Below, in pieces: positions 12,558 through 26,185 of a stretch of 64,000 nt of DNA (the stretch's first letter is position 1; each line of letters starts with the position of its first letter). The position numbers and the translations under genes are program-made. This DNA comes from Bromus sterilis (lineage: Eukaryota > Streptophyta > Magnoliopsida > Poales > Poaceae), in contig OX465600.1 of the NCBI GenBank assembly GCA_950022295.1, positions 203,637,782-203,701,781 on the forward strand, given 5' to 3'. Below the pieces are notes generated by a model. That model was not told the DNA's origin and ran no database searches. It worked only from the letters and a program-made list of their open reading frames with translations.

Positions 12558-14693
12558 TGTTGGGAAACGTAGTAGAAAACAAAAAAATTCGGCCTACGAA
12601 TCAAGAACCCAAGATCATCCAAGAAGATTGCATACAAGGTTTTAGGTCATGGCTCACCAACCGATGTAGTGGAAGTAGAGTTGGTGTAGCTCGTTGAAGT
12701 AGATCTCACAGATCGCCCCACAAACAGTTCCTCGATCAAGATCACCGAGGAAGAAGAAGAAGCACCTCGATCTGTCCCATGCACAAGTCCCTCGAGCAAG
12801 TCCCTCGAACAAGATCTCCGAGGAAGAAGAAGCTTCTCGGAGAAGGACCAAAGATATGATCCCTCTATTAGTATCCACACGTTCCGTAGCATCAATCCAG
12901 CAGCGCTCTGCCGTCCCGAGATGAACGCCACCGAGAAAACTAGAGGGAGAAAACCCTAACGGATTCCGATCTAGAACAGTGTCTAAACCGGGGTCTAATT
13001 GTGGAGCAACGGGGTTTAGAGGAGGGAGGGTGGCGCACAGGCCTTGAGGACAAGTTGTGCTGCGCCCCCCACCCCTCCCCCACATTATATAGGTGGCCAA
13101 GAGGCCCCTTGGCCGGCCAAGGGAGGTGTGGAGTCCCTATGGGACTCCTACTCCCAAAGGGAGTCCTTCCCACCGGGGAATCCTACTCCAAAGTGGATTG
13201 CAATCCTACTTGGAGTAGGATTGCTCCCTTATGGCGCCCCACCCCATGGCCGACTTGGGCAGCCTAGGTGGCTTGCCCCCTAAGGCTAGGGGCGTGGGGT
13301 AGTGAGTGGTACTACCCGGAAACTTCCGTAACCTTCCAGAGGCTACCAGGACCTTCCGGGGTCGTTTCGGGACATTCCGGAACCTTCTGGAGCACTTCCA
13401 GGACCTTTCGGGACCGTTATCGGACGTTTCGGAACCATCTAGATAGTTTCCAAGACCATCCGAGTTACATTTTAAGCCACCCGATGACTGCGAAGGTTGT
13501 CGGGACGCCCAGCGATTATCCGGAAACTATTCCGGGTGATCCCGGACTTCCCCAGTACCATTCTCATATGTTCCGGAACCACCTGGTACTACTCCAGACT
13601 GATCCGGACATATCCCTAAATACCCAGAACTACTTCTGGTGCCCTTATGAACTATTCCATAAATCCGCGGAACTACTTCCGGTACCCGTATGAACTATTC
13701 TGCTTTGCTTCCACTAAACCTTCTACCATTCCAGCATTCTAACAGACTACTGCTCGTTAAGTGTGTGACCCAATAGGTTCGGTATAATACGGACATGACT
13801 CAGAACATCTTCTGGACATAGGTCAATAGCCTTTTGTCAATAGCCAATAATTAACAGCGAAGCCATGGACACCCATGTTGACTCCCGTGCATCGAAGAAA
13901 CTTCGAGTGAACCATTATGTTTATTCATGTACCATTCCCTTTGCTTCGCGGTATATGACAAAGTCAAAGGAGAGAAGTTTGGCACCCATGTGTAACAACT
14001 TCTTGAACACAAGCCACTCGTTATCCTCTTTGCTCGTTTGTCCCTTTTCCTCGTTATCGTATTCCGATATCCCCATGACTGAATCACAATGCGTCTGGCC
14101 AGACTATAATGGATACCGTCATACCGAGTGGGACCGAAGTGAATATCTTCATCATCATGAAGGAGAAAATCCCAATCTTGAACTATCACAGTCACTACAC
14201 ACACTATCCAATGTACCCATAACTTATTTTACTACTTCCCAGTAACGGGAAGATTCATCTAAGAACCAAAGCACATCTTCCTGTGTGAAGCAAGTTGATA
14301 CTCTCATGGTCTAAGGAATTACGTATATGATAACATTTCATGATATGACTTATAACGTTGTTACGATGTGATCTCGAAGTATATCATTCAATACTGGGGT
14401 CTGTTCAACATCATTGTTCTGTTAACAATATGTTCCCATTGCTACTGACATCCTTGTTACAAGAACAATGTCCATGATTAAGAATACGTAATCATCAGTT
14501 AGAACATGAGCTGGTCTTAGAGGCTAAACCAGGAACTCTTGGTATTTATATTTCCACACATGCAAGTGAGTTTTCTTATGAATCTCATAGTCAGGATCAT
14601 TGCAATTATAGCACAGAAATATAAACATTAATTACGAACGTGGAAATATATATAATAACATTTTATTATTGCCTCTAGGGCATATTTCCAACA
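12558..14693 (-). repeat. 3' LTR of the copia element
   Basis: 2136 bp. It begins on the minus strand at 14693 with TGTTGGAAATATGCCC and ends at 12558 with CCCAACA. It contains a stretch dense in CCGGAA/TTCCGG words (about 13310-13690) and a TATA-like TATATAGG near 13085. The GC-rich ORFs around 12647-13283 recur in the other LTR with frame breaks and are not genes. Confidence 0.9.
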
Positions 14694-17600
14694 GTCTCCC
14701 ACTTGCACTAGAGTCAATAATATTATCAGTGCTTGAGCACTTTACACCTATGGCATACCTGTGTAAAACATGCTTCATTTGTGGTATAGACTTCATCATC
14801 AGATCTGGCGTTTCAGGCCCGTTTGTATCTTGCATATCTTCGCGTTTTCACGCTATCAGAAAATTCACTAATTTTATCAGTTTAGCTTTGTATATGTTTG
14901 AATCATTTGGCAGGACCTTGGTTCCTTTAGAATAAGTCATGAAATCATTCATCAATGTTCCATGAGCTTCAAGCATCTAGGAAACCATACCATGTTCATA
15001 AATGAACTGATGATTCAATATACCCTCCCTTGTTACTTCTTTAAGCAACAATATACTTAGCCTATGTTATAGAATTCGCCACAGTATCTAACTTAACACA
15101 GTTCCTTCATATTGTGCCACCCTTACGTGTGAAACACACAATCCCAATTAAATTTGAAAATTGTCCAGAGTAAGTATGAAGACTGAATTGGTGTAAATGT
15201 TTTACATTCAAAATTTAGCTGGTGTAACTCATTACAACGAGCTCTTCATTATCTCCATTTTCTGAGAAACATATCTTATCTTTCATAAGTTTAACATTCA
15301 CTATTTGTCCAATGATCAACATTTTGATCACTTTGGTATCTCGCTCAAAACTGTTTGGAGCATTGGACATATCTGGTTGTTTTACATATTATAGTGTACA
15401 TGATTTGTCCAAACACACAGGTGAGTGGAATTCAATTCACGTGCTTTTGCTTATCTTTGTTCATGAACACCGATTTCTGCAAACAACTTTTCACCACGAC
15501 TTCGACAAGAACATGTTTCTTGGCGTTTCATACTAAACTACTTTAGTATCATGTCAATATAAAGTGTTGGCTTTAGCATGATCAGGCACTTACTATCTTA
15601 ATAGATCATGGTGCTCAATACTAATGTTATATTAGCCCAAGTTCTTCAACTGAAAACTATTTCCAGTGAAGTCCTTATTCGTGTCAGGAAATTTATATCA
15701 TTTCCAATCAACAATATGTCATCTACATAATGTTTTAGAAATATCATTCAGCTCCCACTTACTTTCTTGAACATTCAAGCATCTTCGTTTATTCCCGATG
15801 AAAAAATACTTTTTGGCAATTTCATCATAACAAATTTTTTAACTCCATTGTGCTAGCTTCAGTCCATCACTGGATATCCAAGGCTTGCATCTATTTTACC
15901 ATCCTTTGAATCGACAAAACATTCCGGTCGTATCACATATACGTCCTTTGTTATATTTCCGTGTAGGAACTTTGTTTTGAAGTTCATTCTACCATATCCT
16001 ATAAATGAGATATGTAGTAATTGCTAATATAACCCGAACTGACTAAAGCATCTCTACGGTCGAAACTATTTCTCCGTAGTCAACCTTTGAACTTGCTAGA
16101 AAACAATTTTCCAACGAGTTGAGCTTTATGGATAAAACAATTTCATCCGAATCAATTATAGATCCATATATATATATTCTTCAGACTTTTAATCTTTCGG
16201 AGGGTCTAGCAAGTTCAAAACATGACTTACTTCCATGGATACTATCTTGGATTTATTTGGCATTTAGCCAAATCCCGGAGTCAGGGCCCATCAACGCTTC
16301 TTTGCATATCACAGGTTTATCATTGTCGAACAACAATATCTCGTTTTACATATCATGAATGTTTGTACGAGTTTTGTCTAACCTGTTGTGTTCAGCTGCG
16401 CACTTATTGGAAGATTCAACAATCTTTAACAAGTTGCGCTGTCCTCCCACTCACTCTTTTGCAAGAAACTATTTTTCTTCAAAACACACCATTCTTAACA
16501 ACAAACATTTTTGCTTTCGTGCAGTGATAGAGGAATACCAAAATTTTTGGCATAACCTTAACAAAATAGCACATATCTGATTTGGGGTTTTGAGTATGTC
16601 AAACATATGCCTCATGTACCCAAATTTTAAGAAAAGACAACATGGTTTTAACAGTCCATTCCACATCTAATATGGTGTCATTTCAATAGATTTTATGGTG
16701 CTCTTTTCAGTGTAGAAGCCATAGTCTCTAGTGGTGTTTCGGGAGGCACAAGTTATGATACTTCTTCACAATGTATCAGACGTTCGCTAAACTTGTAACT
16801 CAAATATTACTTTCTACAATCTAATTTGCAGAAGCAGTATTTTCTTGTTACAATGAATTTATATTTTTCTCTAAAATTCCTTGAACATTTCAAAGATTTC
16901 AGACGTATGTCTCCATTGAGCAGATATCCACATATCAACTTCAATCTCATGAGTGAAGATAGAAAATCCACTGCATACAACTACACTTATTGGACTACAC
17001 ACATCAGCGTGTATGATTTCCAATGGTTTAGTTGCCCGTTCATGTATGTCCTATCAACGGTGTTTTAGTCACATTACTTTGAGACAAAATTCGCAAGCGT
17101 CAAGTGATTCATAATCATATGACTTGAAAGTCCATCACTTATGAAAATTCTTCATGCATGTTATGTCACTTGTGATAAACTTCAGTGCCACACTATGTGG
17201 TATTTCTGTCAGTCTTGCGGCGTTTAGCGTCAGTGTTATGGATGTTTTAGTATTATTATCATGATTCATAACATACAATCTATTCACAATAGATGTATGG
17301 CCTTTACGTTATTCATAACTTTGAACAACTTTCTTGCAACAAACATGATTCAAAATGATGTTTTGAAACAAGGCTAAAGTGTAGTAACAATTTACTCTCA
17401 ACTCTAAAATAAATTATGAAGATAATCATAGAGTCAACACACAATATAGTAAACCTTTTACCGTGTTCCCGTGCGTGTCAAAACTCGTCATTAGCTAGTC
17501 ACAAAGGCCATAGTATTTCTTGCATCGTGTTGCAACAAAATGCAATCGACGTGATATTCCAGTGATCAACTTGTTTAATCACAATACCTAGAATCAACAA

Positions 17601-19627
17601 TTAACTACTTAGCCATGATTCCCAAGAATTACATCTTTTGACCAGCAATGAATTCATCTATAACTTCATACGACTTTCATTTCTGAGCTGGATATTCCAG
17701 TCTTCTTTTGTTTTGCCTTTATATGTATCATAGTTCTATTTCCAATGTCACTCCTACTCACAGAAGATCACACATGATCAAGGGTGGCGCAGGCCATGGA
17801 CATTCTGGCGTGTAAGTCTTACTAACACCCTATGGAACTTCCTTTCCTTTAATCCTCATCATCATATGATCGGTGTTCTTCTGGATCCAACACTTATCAG
17901 TTTTGTTTAGAGCACAGTGAACATTTTCACTAATGCTTACAATCATACATTGTACTAGATATCTTATATCCAACATTAATTGTCTTACTACTGTAAACAA
18001 TTTTTCAGTTCCATTAATATAACATAACTATCCCAAACGTTTCGAAGTTCGGGTTTCATGGTGGTGAAGAGAATGCACTTAGCTGTGGTGGAATTCTAGC
18101 ATTTTGAATTATAGACGTAAGTCACATCATCCATAGCATTAGCGGGAGAGCATCGAAAATTAGCGATAGGACATGGTCCTTCTCGGCACTATTGAGGATA
18201 GTCCTCACAATACGGTACCAATCGTAAAGTTTTTACCAGATAATACAGTTAATCAAAATCAATTGGGAAGGTGGTAACGGGAGCCATTATTATACAACGA
18301 TAATGAAAATACTTAGACTTTGTTCATAATTAATTTGCACTTGTGATTAATCAATTTAATTACTTAGTGCGCTCCCACTCAGATAAATATCTCTCGTAAT
18401 TGATACTGGAGTGATTCAAGATCCGACCCAATCGTCCGCCATTGATGTGACATCACTGATGACTTAGACTGGACCGGTAGGCCAACTTTCCAATCACACC
18501 AAAGGTGATTCTTGTTCATCTTTTGATTGGCGTGTTCCGGTAGCAAAACTATTATCCAAACCGTCAAGACAACCAAGTGTAATTGCAGTGTGTTCTTAAC
18601 ACACCCGCCTTTTATGCGTCACACCTTGCGCACCCATGTGACATGACCTGCTCCGATGTGAAACATAGTATAGACGGTGATACAGTTGGAAGAACACTAT
18701 CAACTTGATATTGTTTTGCGAGAGATCACCCTAATAAAATACGACTACCGCGCATCAAACAAGGGTGCATCAAAGGGATAAACATCACAAGCAGTTCATA
18801 AAATTATGCGATATAGTATAGCCCTTTGCTTCGTGAAGTCATCGTTGTCTTCAGGTTGTCGTGGTAGAAGTCACCGTCTCCACCAACTTTCTCCTTGGCG
18901 CCGGGACCAACACCACGGCTTCCGGCATGTGCGTCGGGGTCCACCTCCGCATCGTAGATCATCACCTTGCATCTATCCATTGCTTTGCCTCGAGCTAATA
19001 AACAGTTCTGGCACGCAGGCCATAATTAAGGGACAATCATATAACTCCAGTCATCATGCCGTACCACGACACTTAGGTCGCGAATAAATATTACATAACA
19101 TATAGCATCTCATACAAACACATTGCAAATCTTGAAGGATATACCACATCACATGCACATTCTGCAAAAACGAGTTAGATCGCCATCTACACGGGTTGTT
19201 GCAACTTTTATCGTGGTTGATTAGAAGGTTACATGCAAATTTTGTTCCCTATACAAACCAAACACGATAGTTTAACGTTCGGGGTGCGTGCAGCAACTAA
19301 TGCCACACGCCAAACTTCGTTCAACGCGTGACCCCCGTGTGGATTTGAGATCATAAAATCCACAAGCCCCTCCATGTTAAATCTTCTATTGCGAGATTGA
19401 GATGAGATCCATGGAGTTTGATGTAGACCATGATCAAGGCAACCAGCATACTGAAAGCAGCATAGAGGGATCGATGGAAAACTCAATCCTTGTAGCAAAA
19501 CCTCAACTTGCCATCAAGCATAGAAAAAATCACATGATAGGGAAGCAACAAGAAAATCAATGCCTCATATCACACATATGATCTAGACCTAAACATGCAT
19601 CTAATCAAGGATCGCTCATGATACCAC
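14694..19627 (-). pseudogene. Decayed copia gag-pol
   Basis: No ORF above about 100 codons survives, but minus-strand copia landmarks are legible. The RT box VDDILLIGNDI is at about 15690-15726. The integrase zinc-finger half CEFCLK lies at about 17067-17123, preceded on the plus strand by the integrase core start PLEIIHADVCSPIS and the SEIFEMFKEF segment (16866-17030). Their order on the minus strand (integrase before RT) is the Ty1/copia order. The gag region toward 19600 could not be read. Stops and indels are frequent throughout; the copy cannot encode a functional polyprotein. Confidence 0.8.
19609..19626 (-). other. Primer-binding site of the copia element
   Basis: The minus strand reads TGGTATCATGAGCGATCC one base inside the 5' LTR end. 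It is complementary to the 3' end of initiator tRNA-Met in its first bases, a site used by most plant copia elements. Confidence 0.8.
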
Positions 19628-21771
19628 TGTTGGGAAACGTAGTAGAAAACAAAAAAATTCGGCCTACGAATCAAGAACCCAAGATCATCCAAAAGATTGC
19701 ATACAAGGTTTTAGGTCATGGCTCACCAACCGATGTAGCGGAAGTAGAGTTGGTGTAGCTCGTTGAAGAAGATCTCGCGGATCGCCCCACAAACAGTCCC
19801 TCGATCAAGATCACCGAGGAAGAATAAGCACCTTGATCCGTCCCACGCACAAGTCCCTCGAGCAAGTCCCTCGAACAAGATCTCCGAGGAAGAAGAAGCT
19901 CCTCGGAGAAGAACCAAAGATATGATCCCTCTATTAGTATCCACACGTTCCGTAGCAGAAATCCAGCAGCGCTCCGCCGTCCAGAGATGACCGCCACCGA
20001 GAAAACTAGAGGGAGAAACCCTAACATATTCTGATCTAGAACAGCGTCTAAACCGGGGTCTAATTGTGGAGCAACGGGTTTTAGAGGAGGGAGGGTGGCG
20101 CATAGGCCTTGGGGACAAGCTGTGCTGCACCCCCCACCCCTCCCCCACATTATATAGGTGGCCAAGAGGCCCCTTGGCCGGCCAAGGGAGGTGTGGAGTC
20201 CCTATGGGACTACTACTCCCAAAGGGAGTCCTTCCCACCGGGGAATCCTACTCCAAAGTGGATTGCAATCCTACATGGAGTAGGATTGCTCCCTTATGGC
20301 GCCCCCACCCCATGGCCGACTTAGGCGGCCTAGGTGGCTTGCCCCCTAAGGCTATGGGTGTGGGGTAGTGAGTGGTACCGCCCGGAAACTTCCGAAACCT
20401 TCCAGAAGCTTCCAAGACCTTATGGGACCTTCCGGGGTCGTTTCGGGACATTTCGGAACCTTCTGGAACACTTCCAGGACCTTTCGGGAGCGTTCTCGGA
20501 CATTCCGGAACCATATAGATAGTTTCCAAGACTATCCGAGTTACAGTTTAAGCCACCTGATAACGGAGAAGGTTGTCGGGACGCCCAGCGATTATCCGGA
20601 AACTATTCCGGTTGATCCAGGACTTCCCCAGTACCATTTTCATATGTTCCGGAACCACCTGGGACTACTCCAGAGTGATCCGGACATATCCTTAAATACC
20701 CAGAACTACTTCTGGTGCCCTTATGAACTATTCCATAAATCTCCGGAACTACTTCCGGTACCCGTATGAACTATTCTGCTTTGCTTCCACTAAACCTTCT
20801 ACCATTCCAGCATTCTAACAGACTACTGCTCATTAAGTCTGTGACCCAATAGGTTCGGAATAATACGGACATGACTCAGATCATCTTCTGGACATAGGTC
20901 AACAGCCTTTTGTCAATAGCCAATAATCAACAGCGGAGCCATGGACACCCATGTTGACTCCCGCACATACACGAAGAAACTTCGAGTGAACCATTATGTT
21001 TATTCATGTACCATACCCTTTGCTTCGCGATATATGACAAATTCAGAGGAGAGAAGTTTGGAACCCATGTGCAACAACTTCTTGAACAAAAGCCACTCGT
21101 TATCCTCTTTGCTCGTTTGTCCCTTTTCCTTTTATCGTATTCCGGTATCCCCGTGACTGAATCACAATGCGTCTGGCCAGACTATAATGGATATCGTCAT
21201 ACCGAGTGGGCCCGAAGTGAATATCTTCTTCATCGTGAAGGAGCAAATTCCAATCTTGAACTATCATAGTCACTATACACACTATCCAATGTACCTAGAA
21301 CTTATTTTACTACTTTCTAGTAACGGGAAGATTCATCTAAGAACCAAAGCACATCTTCCTGTGTGATGCAACTTGATACTCTCATGGTCTAAGGAATTAC
21401 GTATATGACAACATTTCATGATATGACTTATAACATTGTTACGATGTGATCTCTAAGTATATCATTCAATACTGGGGTCGGTTCAACATCATTGTTCTGC
21501 TAACAATGTGTTCCCGTTGCTACTAACATCCTTGTTACAAGAACAATGTCCATGATTAAGAAAACGTAATCATCAGTTAGCTCATGAGCTGGTCTTAGAG
21601 GCTAAACCAGGAACTCTTGGTGTTTATATTTCCACACATGCAAGTGAGTTTTCTTCTGAATCTCATAGTCAGGATCATTGCAATTATAGTACAGAAATAT
21701 AAACATTAATTACGAACATGGAAATATATATGATAACATTTTATTATTGCCTCTAGGGCATATTTCCAACA
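19628..21771 (-). repeat. 5' LTR of the copia element
   Basis: 2144 bp. It starts on the minus strand at 21771 (TGTTGGAAATATGCCC) and ends at 19628 (CCCAACA), next to the PBS. It matches 12558-14693 throughout with scattered substitutions. Confidence 0.9.
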
Positions 21772-22343
21772 ATACATACTTTGGGAATTTAGTGAGGGAG
21801 ATTGGCTAGTCCCCTAGAGCGGAAATTTGGCATGGGCTATTGATATGATCATAAGAGCTTGTCCAGAAAGTTTCAGAGGAAGGGGAGAAAGATAAATAAC
21901 ACTTCCTTCACAAAGTGCCATTCTGCCCCAACTAAGAAATGAATTTCGCTAGGTGAAAAATCCACTTAGGCCATGCAATGTTTTTGGATATTGTTGCGAG
22001 ATATGATATCAAGGACATGTGGGATTTATTTGGGTATTTATGGAGCAATATAAATAGGGGTTGCGTCACAATCCTCAAATAAAGTGAATATTCCTTTTAA
22101 TCGAAAAGGAATATATGTCATGAATAAAAAGTGTGGCTTGGATGGGGTCGATCAAGGGAAGATTTGTGCAAAGCTTTAGGGAATCAAGGTCCACTTGAGC
22201 AAGGAAAGAAAATATGCTCAAGTTTCAACTCCAAAGAGTTGTTCAAAATTGAACCAACTGACAAATCTGGAAAAAAATCAAAAAAAGTTGTCGAAAATAA
22301 AAAGTTGCAAATTCCAGGGTGTCACAGACCTACCCCCTTAGGA

Positions 22344-22363
22344 AAATCTCGCCCTCGAGATTT
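22344..22363. promoter_or_regulatory. Palindrome adjacent to the PPT of the LARD-like element
   Basis: AAATCTCG and CGAGATTT arms flank a 4-base centre, immediately upstream of the PPT on the minus strand. The Tekay-like element has the same arrangement at 37878-37897 (GAATCTCG/CGAGATTC). It may serve RNA structure or PPT recognition; this role is inferred. Confidence 0.6.
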
Positions 22364-23779
22364 GGTTTATCATGGAACCATTGGAAAACATACCGTCTTA
22401 AGGAAACTAATTACTTCTCGGGTTTCCTTTTCACTGCATAGTGTTCCCTCAGTAGCATCCAAGATATTTTGGATCAAGGGGTTTACTTCGCCCAATCCAT
22501 ATTTTCTACAGGATATTTTTCCTTTATGTATTAGATCCTTTCCCGCTGACTTCCATCCTCATGTATGTTGAGTTGAATGATAGAGAGGTATCTTACCATA
22601 GGTTCAATGTTGACGATATCCGTACTATCCTCAGGGGTATCTCGGGCCTTATCGACGGCACGGTCTTGAATCCTTTGTATCGGCCTCTTTGAGAATAGAC
22701 TTATCTTCCATGAGTGGTTGTGGAACTCAGGGTACTCATCATCGTGATGTCCCATTATGCGAAACCTTGGCTGTCTGCACATGATGTTGCATCACTTTGC
22801 TTTTGTCTCGTCCATCTCAAGCATTAATTCTGATGGGAGGTACAAACTTTGAACTTTTACTCCCGCTGACATCTACTTGATATGCTACCATATCCATGTG
22901 TGGCGATAGGCCGTGTTATGCTTCAACACGGTCCTTGTAGTCAAAATTCCGAGCTCGGTACGGAATCTTTAGTGAAGCCAACATGGGTATCCCAGCAGTC
23001 AATGAAGATTCCGAACATGTGTGACTGCACAAGCCGAACGGCTGGGTACTCGATCTTTTCCCATACGTAGTGATATTCCTTAGGTTTAGGTGTCCATGGT
23101 GATCCATATGGAAACATGGTTTCGACTGATCAAGGTGAATTTGATCATGAAGTCCATATAATTTCCCTTTTTTCCTTACGTGTCGGCTTGCAAGAGTTGC
23201 ATACTTTTGGCAGCTTATGGGTGTAGCTCTAACTTTTGTCGGATAAATCGCAGCAAGGTTCAACATACGCCATGTCTTTCTGCCTTGGTCCTTGCTACTA
23301 TGAAAATCACCATTCTCGTATACTAACTTACCCTTTGTCGGGATCCTTTCTCTGAGCTAGTTGGGCTGCCTTCATTCTTTGTCTCTTGGCTATCCATAAT
23401 TACTCTTGGTTGCAATAAATTGGGCCTCAAGGTTATACTCCTTCGGGGCCTTGTTGGACGTGAAAAGATGAATCTCATGGATGCGGTCGAGACCAAAGGC
23501 TTCATTATTTCCTTTCCTTCGGGTGTTCCTTCCTGACTTGTCGATTTTTACATCGGGCTAGGGTGTGTATCTGATTCTTCTACTTGCTTGTCTCTCAAAA
23601 GTGTCGGTTCTTATCACTTTCCATGAGTATTATGATCATGGTGGTATCCATATAGGAGTAGCTCACATAACTTGAGAGGTATGTCGATAAAAATATGCAA
23701 TTCCATATGTACTGACTATGCTAAAATCTTCATGGACTTTGAACAGTCTGGTTTCTGACAACACTGTCGCCGGCACGAT

Positions 23780-24270
23780 GGCGTATCGGAGAAGACGGGG
23801 TAGCTTATCCTCGAAGCTTGGCTGGGGTAGCGTGCTGAAGAAGGTTGGGGTACCGTGTCTCGGAAGCTTTCTCCGGTGGCGTATTGAGGAAGGAGGGGTG
23901 TCGTACACAGGAAGCTTCTCCGATAGCTTACTGAAAAAGACTGGGTGCCTTTTCTCGGAAGTTTTCCCTCTTTGTACTGTGGATGTACATGTTCCTTGTG
24001 CTGGAAGTTTCTGCGGAAGTTCACTGTAGATAGTTGGGTAGCTTGCGCTAGAATCCCTCCATGTGGTGTACCGAGCAAGATTGGGTGCCTTGCATCGTAA
24101 GATTCTCTTGGTGGCTTCTGGTAGAAGGCTGGATTTCTTGGTCGAGAAGCTATTCAGATAGCGTACCGAGGATGGTTGATGCACTATACATGTTGGCTGT
24201 GTCCGATATCTTACCAAGGAAGGTTGGGGTTCCTTATGCCCGAATTTTTCACATAGTAGCGTGTGGACAA
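23780..24270. repeat. Degenerate ~48-bp tandem array in the LARD internal region
   Basis: Recurrent plus-strand words are GGAAGCTT(C/T)C, then a GTA/GCGTA-C(T/C)GA-AGAAGG segment, then TTGGGGT, at 48-49 bp spacing. The clearest three units lie between about 23810 and 23955, and weaker units run to about 24270. On the minus strand it yields a 205-codon ORF (23663-24280) whose repeats read PSSVRY/PSSIRH-like. Whether this ORF was ever translated is unknown. Confidence 0.65.
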
Positions 24271-24997
24271 AACTGAACACTGTGCATGGTACTTTACTGA
24301 CTTACTGAATGTTGACTTGTCCGGGAGAACATTGTTCCATCATTGCCTTATTGGGTACTGATTTCATGACACATCCTGACTTTCTTCCGGAGTATACCAT
24401 AATAACTTGCGTATGACAAGATTGCAACTTGTGTATGCCATACATTTGATGAAGATGTTCAGGGGTTACCACTTATCTTTTCCCTTGATTGAATCTTCAC
24501 GGCTGTAGTAGTTGATGCAGACTTGATTCAAATGATTGATCCCTATAGAATTCATACTTGAGCCAAATACTTCCAATGCAATCGGGTACTGATCCTTCTT
24601 GACTGGCTGATTTCCCAATTCTATGCGGCCTTTCTCTGATTCTTTGCGATATGCGGTGGGTAGATGAGCAACTTTCCATAAGGGTAGATAAGATAACACC
24701 GAAGAACCAAATGAAGACCAAATGAAAAACGAGGCGAACAATGAAACAGTTTCATGGAAAACACGTAAAAGATGTCATGACTGGTACTACTCACACGACA
24801 GTTAACAACCTGCATCAAACTATGATGGATGTGATGCATACTCATATCGATAGAAATTTCGCCAGTTCACAAGTTTTAATGGTTGTCGATGACCATCTAA
24901 ATCTCTTGCATAAAACTAGCGAACAACCCAGTAGCCACCAGAACGGTCTTTACAACTCAGATCTGGGACGTTACTGGAATAAATCAAGAACTTCTCA

Positions 24998-25255
24998 AGA
25001 CGACCGAAAAACAGCTCAGAGCATGAGACATCTTTGATAAAAAGAATGCAGAGGTCCCCTAAGATGGCCAAAAAGCAGCTCAGAGCATGGGGTCTCCAAT
25101 GCGTAAAGAAACTCAACAACTGCCCGAGACGACCGTAAAGCAACTCAGAACACGGGCTGGCTGTTGAAAAGAGAAATATAAAGTCGGCATCCACCCTGGA
25201 CGGCCGGAAGCAGCTCAGAGCACAGACGTGGTGCCGATATCAAAGAAAAGCAAGC
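24998..25255. repeat. 64-71 bp tandem array, 4 copies
   Basis: Units start at 25001, 25065, 25130 and 25201. Each begins GACGACCG (or GATGGCCA, GACGGCCGG) followed by AAGCAGCTCAGAGCA, with a variable tail. The array lies inside a pair of direct repeats (24677 and 25297) that share CATAAGGGTAGAT and CCGAAGAACCAAAT. Confidence 0.75.
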
Positions 25256-25473
25256 AAGGTTCCGTCAGAGTCACATACCACCTACTAAATCAGATTCATA
25301 AGGGTAGATCATATAATACCGAAGAACCAAATAAAGAACCAACAAAGAAATTCAACAAAGCAAAGATCAATAGCACTGAAAATGCATCGAGATCGCACAC
25401 AAGAAAGGTCATATCTTATTGCTAGCACAACATCAAATGACATGCAAAAATACTACTACTTATGCAACATGAA

Positions 25474-26024
25474 CTACGCGAAAGAATAGGCATTACGGTC
25501 TAACGACGGGTTCCTGGAGGCTGAAGGAGCTGGCGGAGGAGTCGACGAAGCTAAAGCTGTAGCAAGAGCTCTTCTGGCATGATTTTCATCTCGGACTAGC
25601 TCGACGATGAGGGCCTACTCGGCAATGATGTAGCAGGACATGCTGATCACCGTTGCATCGGCTTCCGCAAGAGGACAAGGAAGCCTTACTTGTTGAGGAA
25701 TGGCGGCCAAGGTAGGATAGAAATGGAAGGCACCATTCTGCAGCATCACTCTTTGTTGGTGGCGAAGACTTGTGAGGCCTGCCAAAGATGCAAGTTGAAC
25801 AACACGATCTGGGGTAGAGGCGAGTTCACCATGAAACTTGTAGGTACGCATGCCGATAGGGAGGTTAACTGCCATGAGGACCTTCGCATGGTACTCAAGC
25901 ATGGGTCCTCCGAGTGGCATATGGAGCACTTGGTACCTTGGAACCTCTCCACTGGGATAGAGACTCCACCAAACGTCAGCAAGAAGATAGGAAAATCTGG
26001 TTGGTCAAGCGGATACTCTGCCAT
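25474..26024 (-). pseudogene. Accessory ORF remnant at the 5' end of the LARD-like element
   Basis: The first ORF after the PBS (start about 160 bp downstream) reads MAEYPLDQPDFPIF in one frame (26024-25746) and switches near 25900 to a second frame (YKFHGELASTPDRVV, SLRHQQRVM, FHFYPTL). That frame continues through one TAG at 25615-25617 to a stop at 25474-25476. So a single ~180-codon reading with one frameshift and one stop is likely. It has no zinc knuckle and no known domain that I recognise. Its position, right after the PBS, equals that of the 260-codon ORF in the Tekay-like element (32392-33174), and both have an A-rich helix followed by an H-Q/R motif and an F-H/R-Y segment. Homology is a hypothesis only. 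Confidence 0.5.
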
Positions 26025-26185
26025 CTACACTCATTAGATAAGATCAATAGTGAAAAAAGAATGCTATCTATATGCATGCTATGCGGCAAACAAATGCAGC
26101 AATCAAATGCATCACACAAGAAAGCTAGATACTCTAGCTCTAACGTCATTCTAACGTCCGTGCTAACTAGGATCTCCTATAGTCA

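Larger units (their letters stand above)
12558..21771 (-). mobile_element. Complete BARE-1/WIS/Angela-group copia retrotransposon, decayed
   Basis: This 9.2 kb minus-strand element is flanked by a perfect 5-bp TSD ATACA (12553-12557 and 21772-21776). Its LTRs are 12558-14693 and 19628-21771, with TG..CA ends. The PBS lies at 19609-19626 (minus-strand TGGTATCATGAGCG, initiator-tRNA-Met type) and the PPT CAAGTGGGAGAC at 14694-14705. By eye the two LTRs differ at roughly 25 sites in the first 540 bp, small indels included. The LTRs are longer (2.14 kb) than I recall for BARE-1 and most of their sequence is unlike Angela, so it may be another family of the same group. Confidence 0.9.
9039..22326 (-). 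repeat. 3' LTR of the LARD-like element (interrupted at 12558-21771)
   Basis: About 4.07 kb of LTR remain after removing the nested copia element and one copy of its TSD. Matching blocks in the other LTR: 9039-9340 with 26208-26500, 11550-11650 with 28650-28665 plus 41709-41800, and 21777-21880 with 42133-42240. It ends at 22326 (GGTGTCACA), directly against the PPT. It carries the conserved TCTATTCGAATAGCCGCGTC block (minus strand, 9902-9936). Confidence 0.75.

Noticed and set aside
12647..13693. Minus and plus ORFs of 94-148 codons, repeated at 19716-20769
   Set aside because: They are the two LTRs of one copia element. Frames differ between copies by indels and no domain is present.
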